This document shows positions 28,255-37,075 of a DNA stretch of 64,000 bases, in pieces. The translations under genes and the position numbers were made by a program. The notes under the pieces were generated by a model, which was given only the letters and a program-made list of their open reading frames with translations, ran no database searches and was not told where the DNA came from. Position 1 is the first letter of the stretch. Each line of letters begins with the position of its first letter. The stretch comes from Oleispira antarctica RB-8 (GTDB taxonomy: Bacteria > Pseudomonadota > Gammaproteobacteria > Pseudomonadales > Oceanobacteraceae): NCBI GenBank assembly GCA_000967895.1, contig FO203512.1:3409531-3473530 (forward strand), read 5' to 3'.

Positions 28255-29052
28255 TCAGCTGCACATCGCAATACTAGAAGTGATAAATTGCTTCCAGCGT
28301 AAAGTATCTTCAGTATATTTTGTCGGCTTATATTCAGCTCCAACCCACCCTTCATAGCTTGAATATTCAATCGCATAGAAAATAGATTTAAAATCTAACT
28401 CGCCCGTACCTGGCTCGCCACGCCCTGGAACATCAGCAAATTGTATATGCCCTATTTTATTGCCTAAACGACTAATAATCGCACTAACATCACCCTCTTC
28501 CATACGTGCCATGTGATAAATATCAAATTGCATTTTAATATTATCATGATCACTTTCTTCAATGACATCAAGCATCTGCTGTACGTTATGAATAAGAAAA
28601 CCCGGCATATCAAACGTATTAATCGCTTCAAACGTTACCGTAACGCCCAGTGGCTTAAACATCTGCGCCGCGGTATCTAGATTACGCTTGAAAGTACTCA
28701 AATATAATTCACGCTTGCTTTCATCCATACAGCGACCCGGTAAAACGTTGACCCGCTTAATGCGCAAAGAGGTGACATAACTTAAGCACTCAACTAAGGC
28801 TGCGGCAAATTCTGCTTCCTTTCCCGGTACCGAAGCCAGCCCCTCACCACCTTCCATTAAATCCCCAGCGGGCACGTTAATTAAAACACACTTTAAATCG
28901 TGTATATTTAACTGCGTTTTAATATCTGCGATTCTCTCAACATATGGAAATTGAATTTCAACGGCATTAAAACCTGCCGCTTTAGCAGCAGAAAAACGTT
29001 CCAATAAAGGTTGTTCTGTAAACAGCATGGATAGATTAGCGGCTAATTTCAT
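28255..29052 (-). CDS. hyi: Hydroxypyruvate isomerase
   Basis: 265 residues, a TIM-barrel of the xylose-isomerase-like family. It interconverts hydroxypyruvate and tartronate semialdehyde. Supporting motifs are LAANLSMLFTEQPLLERFSAAKAAGFNAVEIQFPY, VTFEAINTFDMPGFLI (metal glutamate), MQFDIYHMARMEGD-like and HIQFADVPGRGEPGTGELDF. Its ATG overlaps the glxR stop by four bases, so it is co-translated. The usual partner gcl (glyoxylate carboligase) is not present next to it. Confidence 0.95.
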   Translation of the reverse strand: MKLAANLSMLFTEQPLLERFSAAKAAGFNAVEIQFPYVERIADIKTQLNIHDLKCVLINVPAGDLMEGGEGLASVPGKEAEFAAALVECLSYVTSLRIKRVNVLPGRCMDESKRELYLSTFKRNLDTAAQMFKPLGVTVTFEAINTFDMPGFLIHNVQQMLDVIEESDHDNIKMQFDIYHMARMEEGDVSAIISRLGNKIGHIQFADVPGRGEPGTGELDFKSIFYAIEYSSYEGWVGAEYKPTKYTEDTLRWKQFITSSIAMCS

Positions 29053-29951
29053 TGTTTACTTTCCTTATGTTTTTGCAGATCAGCCGAGTACATCTCTATA
29101 AACGTCGAGGGGTCACTTTCGTTAAATCCTTTGCTCGCGTGTAAGCGCATTAATTCAGCGCCTAAGCCTGCAACGGGAATCGAAGAACCATTATTTCTTG
29201 CTAGATTATTAGCCATGTCTAAATCTTTTAATAGTGTTTTAACATGCCACTTAACCGGCTCATAATCACGTTCAGCCATTCTTGGTCCCGTAAGCTGAAG
29301 AGGTATTGAATCTGCGAAACCTCCTTTTAATGCTAAGGGTATCAAGGTACTGTCGACCCCTGATTTTTCAGCGAGTGCCATAACTTCGGCCATGACCAAA
29401 ACATTACAGCTGACAATCATCTGGTTACAGATTTTTGTCACTTGGCCTGCTCCAACATCTCCCATTCGGGTAATGCGCTGGCTTAAAGGTTCTAATAATG
29501 GGCGTACAGAATCGAGTAATTTTTCTTCACCCCCAGCCATAATCGCGAGAGTGCCCTGTTCTGCACCACTAACACCGCCAGACACAGGTGTATCTAACCA
29601 ATGGCATGACTTGCCCGCAACCAGCTTCGCTAAACGACGCGTCGTCTCAGGATCAATACTGGAAAAATCTATGATTATTTTTCCGGCCACTAGGTTTTCT
29701 AAAACACCTCCTTTAGCCAATACAATCTCTTCTACTGCAGAGGTATCGCTCACGCACAGCATGATAATGTCTGAATTTTTACACAGCTCAGTAAGACTGT
29801 TTGCAACTTGAGCACCTTGCTTCACAGGCAGCTGTGTCTTGTCAGGATTTCGATTCCAAACAGTAACAGCATAGCCAGCAGCCAATAAGCGACATGACAT
29901 AGGGATACCCATTAACCCCATACCAATAAAACCAATTTTCGCTAACCCCAC
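29049..29951 (-). CDS. glxR: 2-hydroxy-3-oxopropionate (tartronate semialdehyde) reductase
   Basis: About 300 residues from GTG at 29951 with GGGGG just upstream; a TTG at 29963 is an alternative and no in-frame ATG is available. A beta-hydroxyacid dehydrogenase that reduces tartronate semialdehyde to glycerate. NAD-binding motif KIGFIGMGLMGIPM, substrate motif DTPVSGGVSGAEQGTLAIMAGG, and catalytic lysine region GAGQVTKICNQMIV. Upstream partner of hyi; together they process glyoxylate-derived carbon. Confidence 0.92.
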   Translation of the reverse strand: MGLAKIGFIGMGLMGIPMSCRLLAAGYAVTVWNRNPDKTQLPVKQGAQVANSLTELCKNSDIIMLCVSDTSAVEEIVLAKGGVLENLVAGKIIIDFSSIDPETTRRLAKLVAGKSCHWLDTPVSGGVSGAEQGTLAIMAGGEEKLLDSVRPLLEPLSQRITRMGDVGAGQVTKICNQMIVSCNVLVMAEVMALAEKSGVDSTLIPLALKGGFADSIPLQLTGPRMAERDYEPVKWHVKTLLKDLDMANNLARNNGSSIPVAGLGAELMRLHASKGFNESDPSTFIEMYSADLQKHKESKQ

Positions 29952-30122
29952 ACCAACCCCCAAGTCATCATTATTTTTTGCAATAATACCAAACCCTGAG
30001 ATATTAGTACGACTTAGATAAAAGTCTGCAAAAAAATACTGTGGCTTTCTGTAAAAAAGTTACGCGTTTTTTCAAATCCTTTCCTATGCTTGATGTATGG
30101 GACGACAAAGGAAGTACCAATA

Positions 30123-30953
30123 ATGAACATGGCATCAATTTTTGAACAAACACAGCAATTACCTCATATTCCACGTGTCGTACAAGAGCTTATGCAAAGC
30201 TTTCAAGACGATGATGTTGATGTGGATGAAATCAGTAAAAAAGTAGCGATGGATCAAGCGCTTACTGCAAAAGTATTACGCCTTGCAAATTCCGCACATT
30301 ACGGCGCTTCGCGCAGTGTTTCCAATACTAATGATGCGATTGTTTTATTAGGTTTTAATACACTTCGTACGATGGTATTAGCCTCTGGTGTTACCAGTTC
30401 GTTTAAAGCCCCTGAAGGCTTTGATATGAATGCTTTTTGGAAACAATCTTTTGCAATTGGCGCGCTGTCTAAATGGGTTGCCCAATACATACCTAAAGCC
30501 GAGGCTGAAACCGCTTTTACCTGCGGCATGCTGAACTCGATTGGTAGTCTATTAATTCGTATTGTTATGCCCAACGAAGTGAAAGGTATTGATGAAGCTG
30601 AATCGATGGGCGGTAAACGTCATAGTCTAGAGCGTGGAAAACTGGGGTTCGATGGTGCCAAAGTCGGTGCAGAACTGGCTAAACGCTGGAAATTTCCAAA
30701 CGAAATGCTGGCGGCTATTAACGATCAAAACAATGCTGACTTCGATCAAGAATACGGTACGTATGCCGGTATTATTTATATCGCAAAATACCTTCATAAA
30801 GCACACAAAGAAAACTGGGATGAAGCTCAAATTATTGAAAAGTTCCCTCTTGCCGTCGCCCAACACATTGGCATGGATGCAGAAAAAGCTTATAAGGATG
30901 TAGCATCAACCACGGATTTAGAATCAGGATTAGATGCACTACTTGATGAGTAA
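30123..30953 (+). CDS. HDOD-domain signalling protein
   Basis: 276 residues from the ATG at 30123, which has AAAGGAAG 8 bases upstream (the frame opens at 30090). The HDOD domain spans most of the protein: LPHIPRVVQELMQSF, MDQALTAKVLRLANSAHYG, VSNTNDAIVLLGFNTLRTMVLASG and later AELAKRWKFPNEMLAAI. HDOD proteins bind or sense nucleotides and regulate chemotaxis, biofilm or motility, usually without HD-hydrolase metals. No partner domain is attached here. It is divergent from glxR and has its own terminator. Confidence 0.9.
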   Translation: MNMASIFEQTQQLPHIPRVVQELMQSFQDDDVDVDEISKKVAMDQALTAKVLRLANSAHYGASRSVSNTNDAIVLLGFNTLRTMVLASGVTSSFKAPEGFDMNAFWKQSFAIGALSKWVAQYIPKAEAETAFTCGMLNSIGSLLIRIVMPNEVKGIDEAESMGGKRHSLERGKLGFDGAKVGAELAKRWKFPNEMLAAINDQNNADFDQEYGTYAGIIYIAKYLHKAHKENWDEAQIIEKFPLAVAQHIGMDAEKAYKDVASTTDLESGLDALLDE

Positions 30954-30976
30954 TGACACAAGCTAATGATTTAGCA

Positions 30977-32128
30977 TTAAGTAGGTAAAAGCTCAAAATC
31001 GATTTGGGCTTTTTTTATGCCGTTTACAATCACCTCTAGGCGATGCGTTCCCGGATAATATTTTCGCGTACTTATTTTTCTAAACGAATGCTTGCGCGAT
31101 ATGCTTTCTGACGCTTTATCGGTAAAGTTTCTATCCAGCCATTTAAAGACTTTCGGAGTTTGATTACCGTTGGCTTTTTGAAAATGCATCACGTAGTCCA
31201 CCATCAGCTGATTCGCTTCGCTACTCTTTTTTTCCAGCTGCATTTCAAATTTAAAATCACCGGAAAAAGAAACCGTTAACTGATCACTGGATAAATGACA
31301 GTGAACATCCTCAGCAGGCTGATAACCAAATAATGCCATTACTTCAGGCTCACCTTGCTTAAACAAGGTTCGGCACGCATGACGAATTAACTTCCGTCGT
31401 TGTTTACGCTGCACCGTATTAAGCAGCGCTAGCGACTCTTCGGCCAACCATTGCTGAGCAGTTTCAATAATAAGTTTAGGGTGATCTTTGGCAATATCGT
31501 TCAGATGATTCGCCACCGAACGACGCACGTATTCCTCTTCGTCATCACGTAAAGCCACAAGCAAAGGCATCACTAATTGTGGCTGTTCAATAAATATTGA
31601 TAGACGCATTCCCCAAGGTAAACGCGAGCGAGTTCCTTCAGATACTAGACGACGAACATGATGATTTTCATGCTCTAACCAAGTACTTAAAATCGCTAAC
31701 GTTTCGATAGGCTGCTTAATAATAAAATGGCGAATGGCAAACTCAGCACTGAAGAATTCAGTCATTTTTTGCAAGTATGCGAGTCCTTGCTCTAAGCTCA
31801 AATTTTGATGGATAGCAATGTATTCACAACCAACCAAAGATAACCAACCGGATAACTGATCATTGCCATACAGAGCGGCCACAACCGCATCAGCGCCCTC
31901 TTTTTGAGGCATTACCGAGTATAAAGCATGGGCAGCAGCTCTGATCCTTTGCATTAAAGATAATGAAGGCCACTCCTCTTCGCCTTGTTCATGACAATAC
32001 TTTGTTAACTTCTGCTGAAAATTAACGTCATCAAACGCAATATCATATTGAGCACCTTGCTCAGCGATGCTTAATCCTAAGGTCGATATTTTTTCTAACG
32101 ATAAGTGGTCTTTAAATAGCTCAGCCAT
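30977..32128 (-). CDS. AlkD-like DNA alkylation repair protein (HEAT-repeat)
   Basis: 383 residues. Alpha-helical HEAT-like repeats with blocks such as LSTWLEHENHHVRRLVSEGTRSRLPWG and VALRDDEEEYVRRSVANHLNDIAKDHP, which are typical of the AlkD/DNA alkylation repair family that excises bulky alkyl bases. A C-terminal ~100-residue segment (VHCHLSSDQLTVSFSGDFKFE...) resembles the beta-rich extension seen in some longer members. The 3' end contains the terminator of the convergent HDOD gene. Confidence 0.85.
   Translation of the reverse strand: MAELFKDHLSLEKISTLGLSIAEQGAQYDIAFDDVNFQQKLTKYCHEQGEEEWPSLSLMQRIRAAAHALYSVMPQKEGADAVVAALYGNDQLSGWLSLVGCEYIAIHQNLSLEQGLAYLQKMTEFFSAEFAIRHFIIKQPIETLAILSTWLEHENHHVRRLVSEGTRSRLPWGMRLSIFIEQPQLVMPLLVALRDDEEEYVRRSVANHLNDIAKDHPKLIIETAQQWLAEESLALLNTVQRKQRRKLIRHACRTLFKQGEPEVMALFGYQPAEDVHCHLSSDQLTVSFSGDFKFEMQLEKKSSEANQLMVDYVMHFQKANGNQTPKVFKWLDRNFTDKASESISRKHSFRKISTRKYYPGTHRLEVIVNGIKKAQIDFELLPT
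30987..31016 (+). terminator. Terminator of HDOD gene, inside alkD-like 3' end
   Basis: AAAAGCTCAAA (30987-30997) pairs with TTTGGGCTTTT (31003-31013) with one G-U pair and is followed by a T run. It lies in the last codons of the gene on the other strand. Confidence 0.75.
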
Positions 32129-32198
32129 GATGTATTCCTCTGTCCTTCTACCGCTTAAATTTATATCAGTATAATTCCCATTACCAACAATTACTGTT

Positions 32199-32213
32199 AG
32201 GTAGACCCTACCT
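32199..32213. promoter_or_regulatory. Palindrome upstream of nasT promoter
   Basis: AGGTAGACCCTACCT is a perfect 6-bp inverted repeat with a 3-base centre, about 20 bp upstream of the sigma-54-like -24 element. Confidence 0.35.
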
Positions 32214-32232
32214 CAACATTTTCAAATGTTAA

Positions 32233-32248
32233 TGGCCTAATAATTGCT
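32233..32248 (+). promoter_or_regulatory. Sigma-54-like promoter of nasT-nasS
   Basis: TGGCCTAATAATTGCT has GG (32234-32235), ten bases, GC (32246-32247), close to the consensus TGGCAC-N5-TTGCW. Predicted start near 32259, 30 bases before nasT. Confidence 0.55.
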
Positions 32249-32288
32249 GAATGCAAAGGTTACCGTATTTATAGAGCCTTTGAGATTA

Positions 32289-32873
32289 ATGAAACCCGCT
32301 AGAGTTATGTTGGTAGATGATACCCCGACCCGATCCGCAATATTAGAACAAGCTTTGCTTGATCAAGGATTAATTGTGGTCTGCCGCCTAGAAAGCGCTC
32401 AGGGTTTAATCAAAAATGTGGAAATTCATCAGCCCGACATCATTATCATGGACCTTGAATCTCCCGACCGAGATACCCTAGAAAATATGACGGTGCTTAA
32501 TCAGCACAACCCTAAACCTGTGATCATGTTTTCCGAAGAAGGTGATAGCCAAATCATCTTTCAAGCCATTCAGGCGGGGGTCAGCGCTTATATTGTCGAC
32601 GGTTTAAATCCTCACCGAGTGAAACCCATCTTAGATGTCGCCATTGCACGTTTTAGAGAGTATCAGGCACTGCGCAAAGAATTAAAACAAACCCGCGATC
32701 AACTTGCCGATCGTAAAATCATTGATAAAGCCAAAGGGCTATTAATGAAAACCAAAGGTTTAGACGAAGAGCAGGCCTACCATGCCATGCGTAAAATGGC
32801 GATGGATCAAAGTAAACCCTTAGTTGATATCGCACAAAATATCCTTTCGGTAATGGAATTTCTGACCCTTTAA
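32289..32873 (+). CDS. nasT: NasT: ANTAR-domain antitermination regulator
   Basis: 194 residues from ATG 32289; the frame opens earlier at 32244 without a site. The N-terminal receiver-like domain begins ARVMLVDDTPTRSAI and has MDLES where a phosphoacceptor lies. A coiled linker leads to the ANTAR RNA-binding domain (about 135-190: DRKIIDKAKGLLMKTKGLDEEQAYHAMRKMAMDQ). NasT binds leader RNA hairpins and prevents terminator formation when nitrate frees it from NasS. It lies directly before nasS and upstream of a leader with matching RNA structures, which makes the assignment firm. Confidence 0.93.
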   Translation: MKPARVMLVDDTPTRSAILEQALLDQGLIVVCRLESAQGLIKNVEIHQPDIIIMDLESPDRDTLENMTVLNQHNPKPVIMFSEEGDSQIIFQAIQAGVSAYIVDGLNPHRVKPILDVAIARFREYQALRKELKQTRDQLADRKIIDKAKGLLMKTKGLDEEQAYHAMRKMAMDQSKPLVDIAQNILSVMEFLTL

Positions 32874-32903
32874 TTGATTAAAAGTATCCCCTTGGAGACG
32901 CGC

Positions 32904-34013
32904 ATGAATGGTGCGAAAGTTGAGAAAAAAGCACTAAAATTGGGCTATATGCCATTAAGTGATTGCCTTCCTTTATTAGTGGCCCAAGAAAAAGGCTTTT
33001 TCGCTCAAGAAGGCTTAGAAGTTGAATTACAGCAAGAAGTTTCTTGGTCGAACATCCGCGACAAAGTAATCGTTGGTCACTTAGATGGGGCTCACATGCT
33101 CGCGCCTATGTTACTCGCCAGCAGCATAGGCTTGGGGGGGTTAAAAAAGCCGCTTATTACTGCATTCTCTTTGGGTTTAAATGGCAATGCTCTCACCGTA
33201 TCCAATACCCTACATAAGGAGCTATTTACACGGAATGCCGCTGAATTTGATCAAGCGATAACAATGAAACACGTGATAGAACAGCGTAGAGAGGAAGGTT
33301 TAGCAAAATTAGTCTTCGCTACTGTGTATCCTTATTCTTGTCATAACTTGCAATTGCGCTATTGGCTCGCCAGTGCCGATATTGATCCCGATAAAGATAT
33401 TGATCTCGTCATTCTTCCACCTTCGCAAATGGTCGATCATTTGAAGCTACAGCATATTGATGGATTTTTTGCCGGAGCACCGTGGAATTCAGTCGCTATT
33501 TTACAAGGCCATGGCCATTGCTTATTAACGGGCATGGATATTTGGGAGAATGCCCCAGAAAAAGTCCTAGGTGTCACTTTGCAGTGGGCAGAAGAAAACC
33601 CAAATACGCACAACGCGTTAATTCGCGCACTCTACCAAGCATGCCATTGGCTTGAGTTTCATGCAAAAGAATCCTTACCCCTGTTAGAGCGACATTTATC
33701 TCTTAATTCTCCATTAATTGACCAAGAATGCTTAATACCCGCCATCACCGGAGAATATATCTTTGACCACAACCAAGCACAAAGCAAAGCGCCGGGCTTA
33801 CTGGTTTTTAATCGTTTTATGGCGAACTTCCCGTGGTTGTCCCATGGACAGCTTATTTGCTCGCAAATGAAACGCTGGCACTGGCTACCCGAAAATACCG
33901 ATTGCGACGCATTAGTCGCAAGCTGTTATCGACCCGACATTTATCGTCAGGCACTTGCTAATGTTACGATGCCAGAAGATGACTTTAATAACGTGCATCT
34001 TGCTATTCTGTAA
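32904..34013 (+). CDS. nasS: NasS: cytoplasmic nitrate sensor
   Basis: 369 residues from ATG 32904 (TTGGAG 8 bases upstream); the frame is open to a TTG at 32874. It has the NrtA/NasS nitrate-binding fold ([47 protein letters not shown]) but no signal peptide, unlike NrtA at 34503. In known systems NasS holds NasT until nitrate or nitrite binds. The order nasT-nasS in one transcript, 30 bp apart, supports this role. A terminator follows. Confidence 0.92.
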   Translation: MNGAKVEKKALKLGYMPLSDCLPLLVAQEKGFFAQEGLEVELQQEVSWSNIRDKVIVGHLDGAHMLAPMLLASSIGLGGLKKPLITAFSLGLNGNALTVSNTLHKELFTRNAAEFDQAITMKHVIEQRREEGLAKLVFATVYPYSCHNLQLRYWLASADIDPDKDIDLVILPPSQMVDHLKLQHIDGFFAGAPWNSVAILQGHGHCLLTGMDIWENAPEKVLGVTLQWAEENPNTHNALIRALYQACHWLEFHAKESLPLLERHLSLNSPLIDQECLIPAITGEYIFDHNQAQSKAPGLLVFNRFMANFPWLSHGQLICSQMKRWHWLPENTDCDALVASCYRPDIYRQALANVTMPEDDFNNVHLAIL

Positions 34014-34042
34014 TACAGCAGGATAATTTACTCGCCACACAT

Positions 34043-34074
34043 AAGGTGCACTCTCTGGTGCACCTTTTCATTTT
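34043..34074 (+). terminator. Terminator after nasS
   Basis: AAGGTGCA (34043-34050) pairs with TGCACCTT (34059-34066), followed by TTCATTTT. The stem also resembles an NtrC site, but the half-site spacing is one base short. Confidence 0.7.
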
Positions 34075-34184
34075 CCGCACTAATAAAGTCATATTTCACT
34101 ATTTATTCCCCCTACCTTTTATTAGAAAATACAGACCATAAAATTTTATTCAGCAAACTTCTCACTCATTAATACCCAATTTAC

Positions 34185-34231
34185 TGCACCAATATTTATC
34201 AATTAGCTTTTTTCTCTATTTTTTATGCACC
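34185..34231 (+). promoter_or_regulatory. Two NtrC-like half-sites
   Basis: TGCACC occurs at 34185-34190 and 34226-34231, 41 bp apart (four turns), about 90-135 bp upstream of the predicted sigma-54 start. The second halves of both 17-bp sites are degenerate. Confidence 0.4.
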
Positions 34232-34293
34232 GACATTAATCATTTTTGTTCGTTTCACCAATAACGAATATTTTTCTCTTAATTATTTATTAA

Positions 34294-34310
34294 TTGGCAC
34301 GCTACTCGCT
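34294..34310 (+). promoter_or_regulatory. Sigma-54-like promoter of nrtA operon
   Basis: TTGGCACGCTACTCGCT has GG at 34296-34297, ten bases, GC at 34308-34309; the -24 half (TTGGCACG) is perfect. Predicted start near 34320, a few bases before the first leader hairpin. Confidence 0.65.
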
Positions 34311-34326
34311 ATATAAGATTTAGCAA

Positions 34327-34430
34327 CTTCAAACCAATGGCGGTTAGAGGTTAAAGCAAAATAAAACTGCAAAGACGCAAATTAATACTTTATTCAAAAA
34401 AGGATAGAGCATTCATTTGCGTTTTTTTTT
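34327..34430 (+). promoter_or_regulatory. NasT (ANTAR) antitermination leader
   Basis: Hairpin P1: CTTCAAACC / GGTTAGAGG (34327-34335, 34342-34350; one A-A mismatch) closes the hexaloop AAUGGC, with A1 and G4. Hairpin P2: TGC / GCA (34368-34370, 34377-34379) closes the hexaloop AAAGAC, again with A1 and G4. Terminator: ACGCAAAT (34375-34382) pairs with ATTTGCGT (34415-34422), followed by nine T. P2 and the terminator 5' arm overlap, so they exclude each other. This is the known two-hairpin ANTAR target architecture; NasT is encoded next door. Confidence 0.8.
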
Positions 34431-34502
34431 GCTCACAATTTATTTTAAATACTGAATATAAAAATTTAATCATTTTAAACTTAAAGACTAAAAGGAAGCA
34501 TC

Positions 34503-35915
34503 ATGCTTAAAGATAGTTCACCCACACTCAACAAAATTCGCCGCTCAATCCTAAGAAGCACACTGGCTCTTGCCGCCGGTGCCGCATTGGCGATATCCCC
34601 TTTAACCGCTATCAACGCTTTCGCTAAAACGGGTTATGCCGAAAAAGAAGAGTTGAAAATTGGTTTCATTAAGCTCACCGATATGGCTCCACTTGCCATC
34701 GCTTATGAAAAAGGTTTTTTTGAAGACGAAGGTCTTTATGTCACCTTAGAAGCCCAAGCCAACTGGAAAGTCTTATTAGATCGCGTCATCGACGGCCAGC
34801 TTGATGGGGCACATATGCTTGCAGGCCAGCCTTTAGGCGCGACCATGGGGTATGGTACTAAAGCCGATATTATCACCGCCTTCAGTATGGATCTAAACGG
34901 CAATGCGATTACTGTTTCCAACAATGTTTGGAAAGAGATGAAGAAAAACATTCCTCATGTCGATGGCAAGCCTGTTCATCCCATTAAAGCCGATTCGTTA
35001 AAGCCAGTGATTGAAAGCTATAGAGATGCCGGTAAGCCGTTCAAAATGGGCATGGTTTTTCCAGTATCAACACACAATTACGAATTACGTTATTGGTTAG
35101 CCGCGGGCGGTATTCATCCGGGTTATTACGCACCGCATAAAGGTGATACCTCAGGCCAAATCGATGCCGACGCATTATTATCAGTAACACCTCCGCCACA
35201 AATGCCAGCCACCATGGAAGCAGGAACCATTGATGGTTATTGCGTCGGTGAACCGTGGAACCAGCAAGCCGTATTCAAAGGTATTGGCGTGCCAGTGGTG
35301 ACTGATTATGAAATTTGGAAGAACAACCCAGAGAAGGTATTTGGTGTTAGCCAAGCATGGGCCGATAAAAATCCGAACACTCATATCCGTGTTGTTAAAG
35401 CGATGATTCGTGCAGCCCAATGGTTGGATGCAAACAATAACGCCAATCGTCCAGAAGCCGTGAAAATCTTATCCAAAAGTAACTATGTCGGCGCGGATTA
35501 CGATGTTATCGCAAATTCCATGACAGGTACTTTTGAATATGAAAAAGGCGATAAACGTGACGTGCCTGACTTCAACGTATTCTTCCGTCATAACGCAACC
35601 TTCCCTTACTACTCAGATGCAATCTGGTACTTAACGCAAATGCGTCGCTGGGGCCAAATTTCGGAACCTAAGTCTGACGCTTGGTATAAAGAGTTAGCGA
35701 AGAAAGTTTATCGCCCTGATATTTATGCGAGTGCTGCGAAAGAGTTGATTAATGAAGGTAAAGTGAAAGCAAAAGACTTCCCTGATTTTGTTTCTGAATC
35801 AGGTTACCGCGCACCGCAAAAACACTTTATCGACAACATCGTCTATGACGGCAGCCAACCAAATGCTTATCTAGACAAGTTCAGTATTGGTCTAAAAGGC
35901 AAAGACAAACTTTAA
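34503..35915 (+). CDS. nrtA: Nitrate ABC transporter substrate-binding protein
   Basis: 470 residues. N-terminal export signal with a twin arginine ([15 protein letters not shown]), probably Tat, and cleavage near residue 40 (NAFA). The mature protein has the NrtA/NasF nitrate-binding fold: [57 protein letters not shown] and [14 protein letters not shown]. It delivers nitrate to NrtB/NrtC. AGGAAG precedes the ATG. It is the first gene after the NasT-controlled leader, so its expression should need nitrate and nitrogen limitation. Confidence 0.96.
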   Translation: MLKDSSPTLNKIRRSILRSTLALAAGAALAISPLTAINAFAKTGYAEKEELKIGFIKLTDMAPLAIAYEKGFFEDEGLYVTLEAQANWKVLLDRVIDGQLDGAHMLAGQPLGATMGYGTKADIITAFSMDLNGNAITVSNNVWKEMKKNIPHVDGKPVHPIKADSLKPVIESYRDAGKPFKMGMVFPVSTHNYELRYWLAAGGIHPGYYAPHKGDTSGQIDADALLSVTPPPQMPATMEAGTIDGYCVGEPWNQQAVFKGIGVPVVTDYEIWKNNPEKVFGVSQAWADKNPNTHIRVVKAMIRAAQWLDANNNANRPEAVKILSKSNYVGADYDVIANSMTGTFEYEKGDKRDVPDFNVFFRHNATFPYYSDAIWYLTQMRRWGQISEPKSDAWYKELAKKVYRPDIYASAAKELINEGKVKAKDFPDFVSESGYRAPQKHFIDNIVYDGSQPNAYLDKFSIGLKGKDKL

Positions 35916-35935
35916 CGTTCAGTCATAAAGTTAAA

Positions 35936-35969
35936 TTATCTTCTAGCCAGCAACAGGGCTAGAAGATAA
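35936..35969 (+). promoter_or_regulatory. Intercistronic hairpin nrtA-nrtB
   Basis: TTATCTTCTAGCC (35936-35948) and GGCTAGAAGATAA (35957-35969) form a perfect 13-bp stem with no U run. Such hairpins stabilise the upstream message and let a binding protein be made in excess. Confidence 0.65.
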
Positions 35970-36028
35970 AAAAGAAAGTCATTAATAGAATGTACCCGCG
36001 TATCGAATACGCAAGAGTTGAGGTTTTT

Positions 36029-37036
36029 ATGAAAAATAAAATTACAAGCCTACCCCGCGGCGTATTTAACTCCGGAGGCAGCATAACAGATGATGTAATG
36101 CCGCTCTGGATGCAAGAAGCCATTAAAACCATCATGTTGCCCGTAGCGGGTTTATTATTTTTCTTATTAATATGGGGAACCGTGGCACAAAACATTGATA
36201 CCTCATTAGGAAAATTCCCAGGGCCGACCCAAGCCTTTGAACAATTTAAATCACTCATTACTGAACATAATAATGAACGTGAAAAAGAAGAAGCGTTTTA
36301 TCAACGTCAAGACGATAGAAATGCAGATCGCTTAGCACAAGATCCAGATTATCAAGTGAAAATTCGCAGTTATACCGGTAAACCTACGTTTATTGATCAG
36401 ACGTTTACCAGTTTAATCACCGTATTAACGGGTTTTATATTAGCGTCTATCATCGCAATTCCCTTCGGCATTATGATTGGCTTAAGCAAGAACCTTTACG
36501 CCGCCGCAAATCCGATTATTCAACTTTTTAAACCGGTTTCTCCTTTAGCTTGGTTACCCCTAGTCACTATGGTTGTGAGTGCGGTATATACCAGTGATGA
36601 CCCATTATTTGCTAAGTCTTTTGTTACATCCGTTATCACTGTACTGGTCTGCTCAATATGGCCCACAGTAATCAATACCGCCGTTGGCACAGCAGCCATA
36701 AGCCAAGATTTACTTAACGTCAGTAAGGTTTTACGCCTTAAACCCCTAACTCATGTTTTTAAAGTCGTTATCCCTTCTGCTATTCCGATGATTTTCACTG
36801 GCTTACGTTTATCGTTAGGTATTGCTTGGATGGTTTTGATTGCTGCTGAGATGCTGGCTCAAAATCCTGGTTTGGGTAAATTCGTATGGGATGAATTCCA
36901 AAATGGTAGCTCCAATTCATTGGGGCGTATCATGGTTGCCGTACTGGTTATTGGTTTCATTGGATTTTTATTAGATCGATTTATGCTGATGCTACAAAAG
37001 TTCTTCTCTTGGGATAAACAAGCATTATTACGCTAA
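36029..37036 (+). CDS. nrtB: Nitrate ABC transporter permease
   Basis: About 335 residues from ATG 36029 (GAGG just upstream; the frame opens at 35990). TM1 at ~30-50 is followed by a long charged periplasmic stretch (EREKEEAFYQRQDDRNADRLAQ) and the permease core with five further spans. The EAA-type coupling loop is LLNVSKVLRLKPLTHVFKVVIPSAIPMIFTGLRLS. It forms the inner-membrane channel for nitrate with NrtC. It lies between nrtA and the ATPase gene in the same transcript. Confidence 0.94.
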   Translation: MKNKITSLPRGVFNSGGSITDDVMPLWMQEAIKTIMLPVAGLLFFLLIWGTVAQNIDTSLGKFPGPTQAFEQFKSLITEHNNEREKEEAFYQRQDDRNADRLAQDPDYQVKIRSYTGKPTFIDQTFTSLITVLTGFILASIIAIPFGIMIGLSKNLYAAANPIIQLFKPVSPLAWLPLVTMVVSAVYTSDDPLFAKSFVTSVITVLVCSIWPTVINTAVGTAAISQDLLNVSKVLRLKPLTHVFKVVIPSAIPMIFTGLRLSLGIAWMVLIAAEMLAQNPGLGKFVWDEFQNGSSNSLGRIMVAVLVIGFIGFLLDRFMLMLQKFFSWDKQALLR

Positions 37037-37075
37037 TTAAGATCAAAGAACCCATCGAATAATAGAGGCAAAAAC

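Noticed and set aside
34043-34066. GGTGCACTCTCTGGTGCACC as an NtrC enhancer
   Set aside because: Half-site spacing is one base short and a T-rich tail follows; it is better explained as the nasS terminator.
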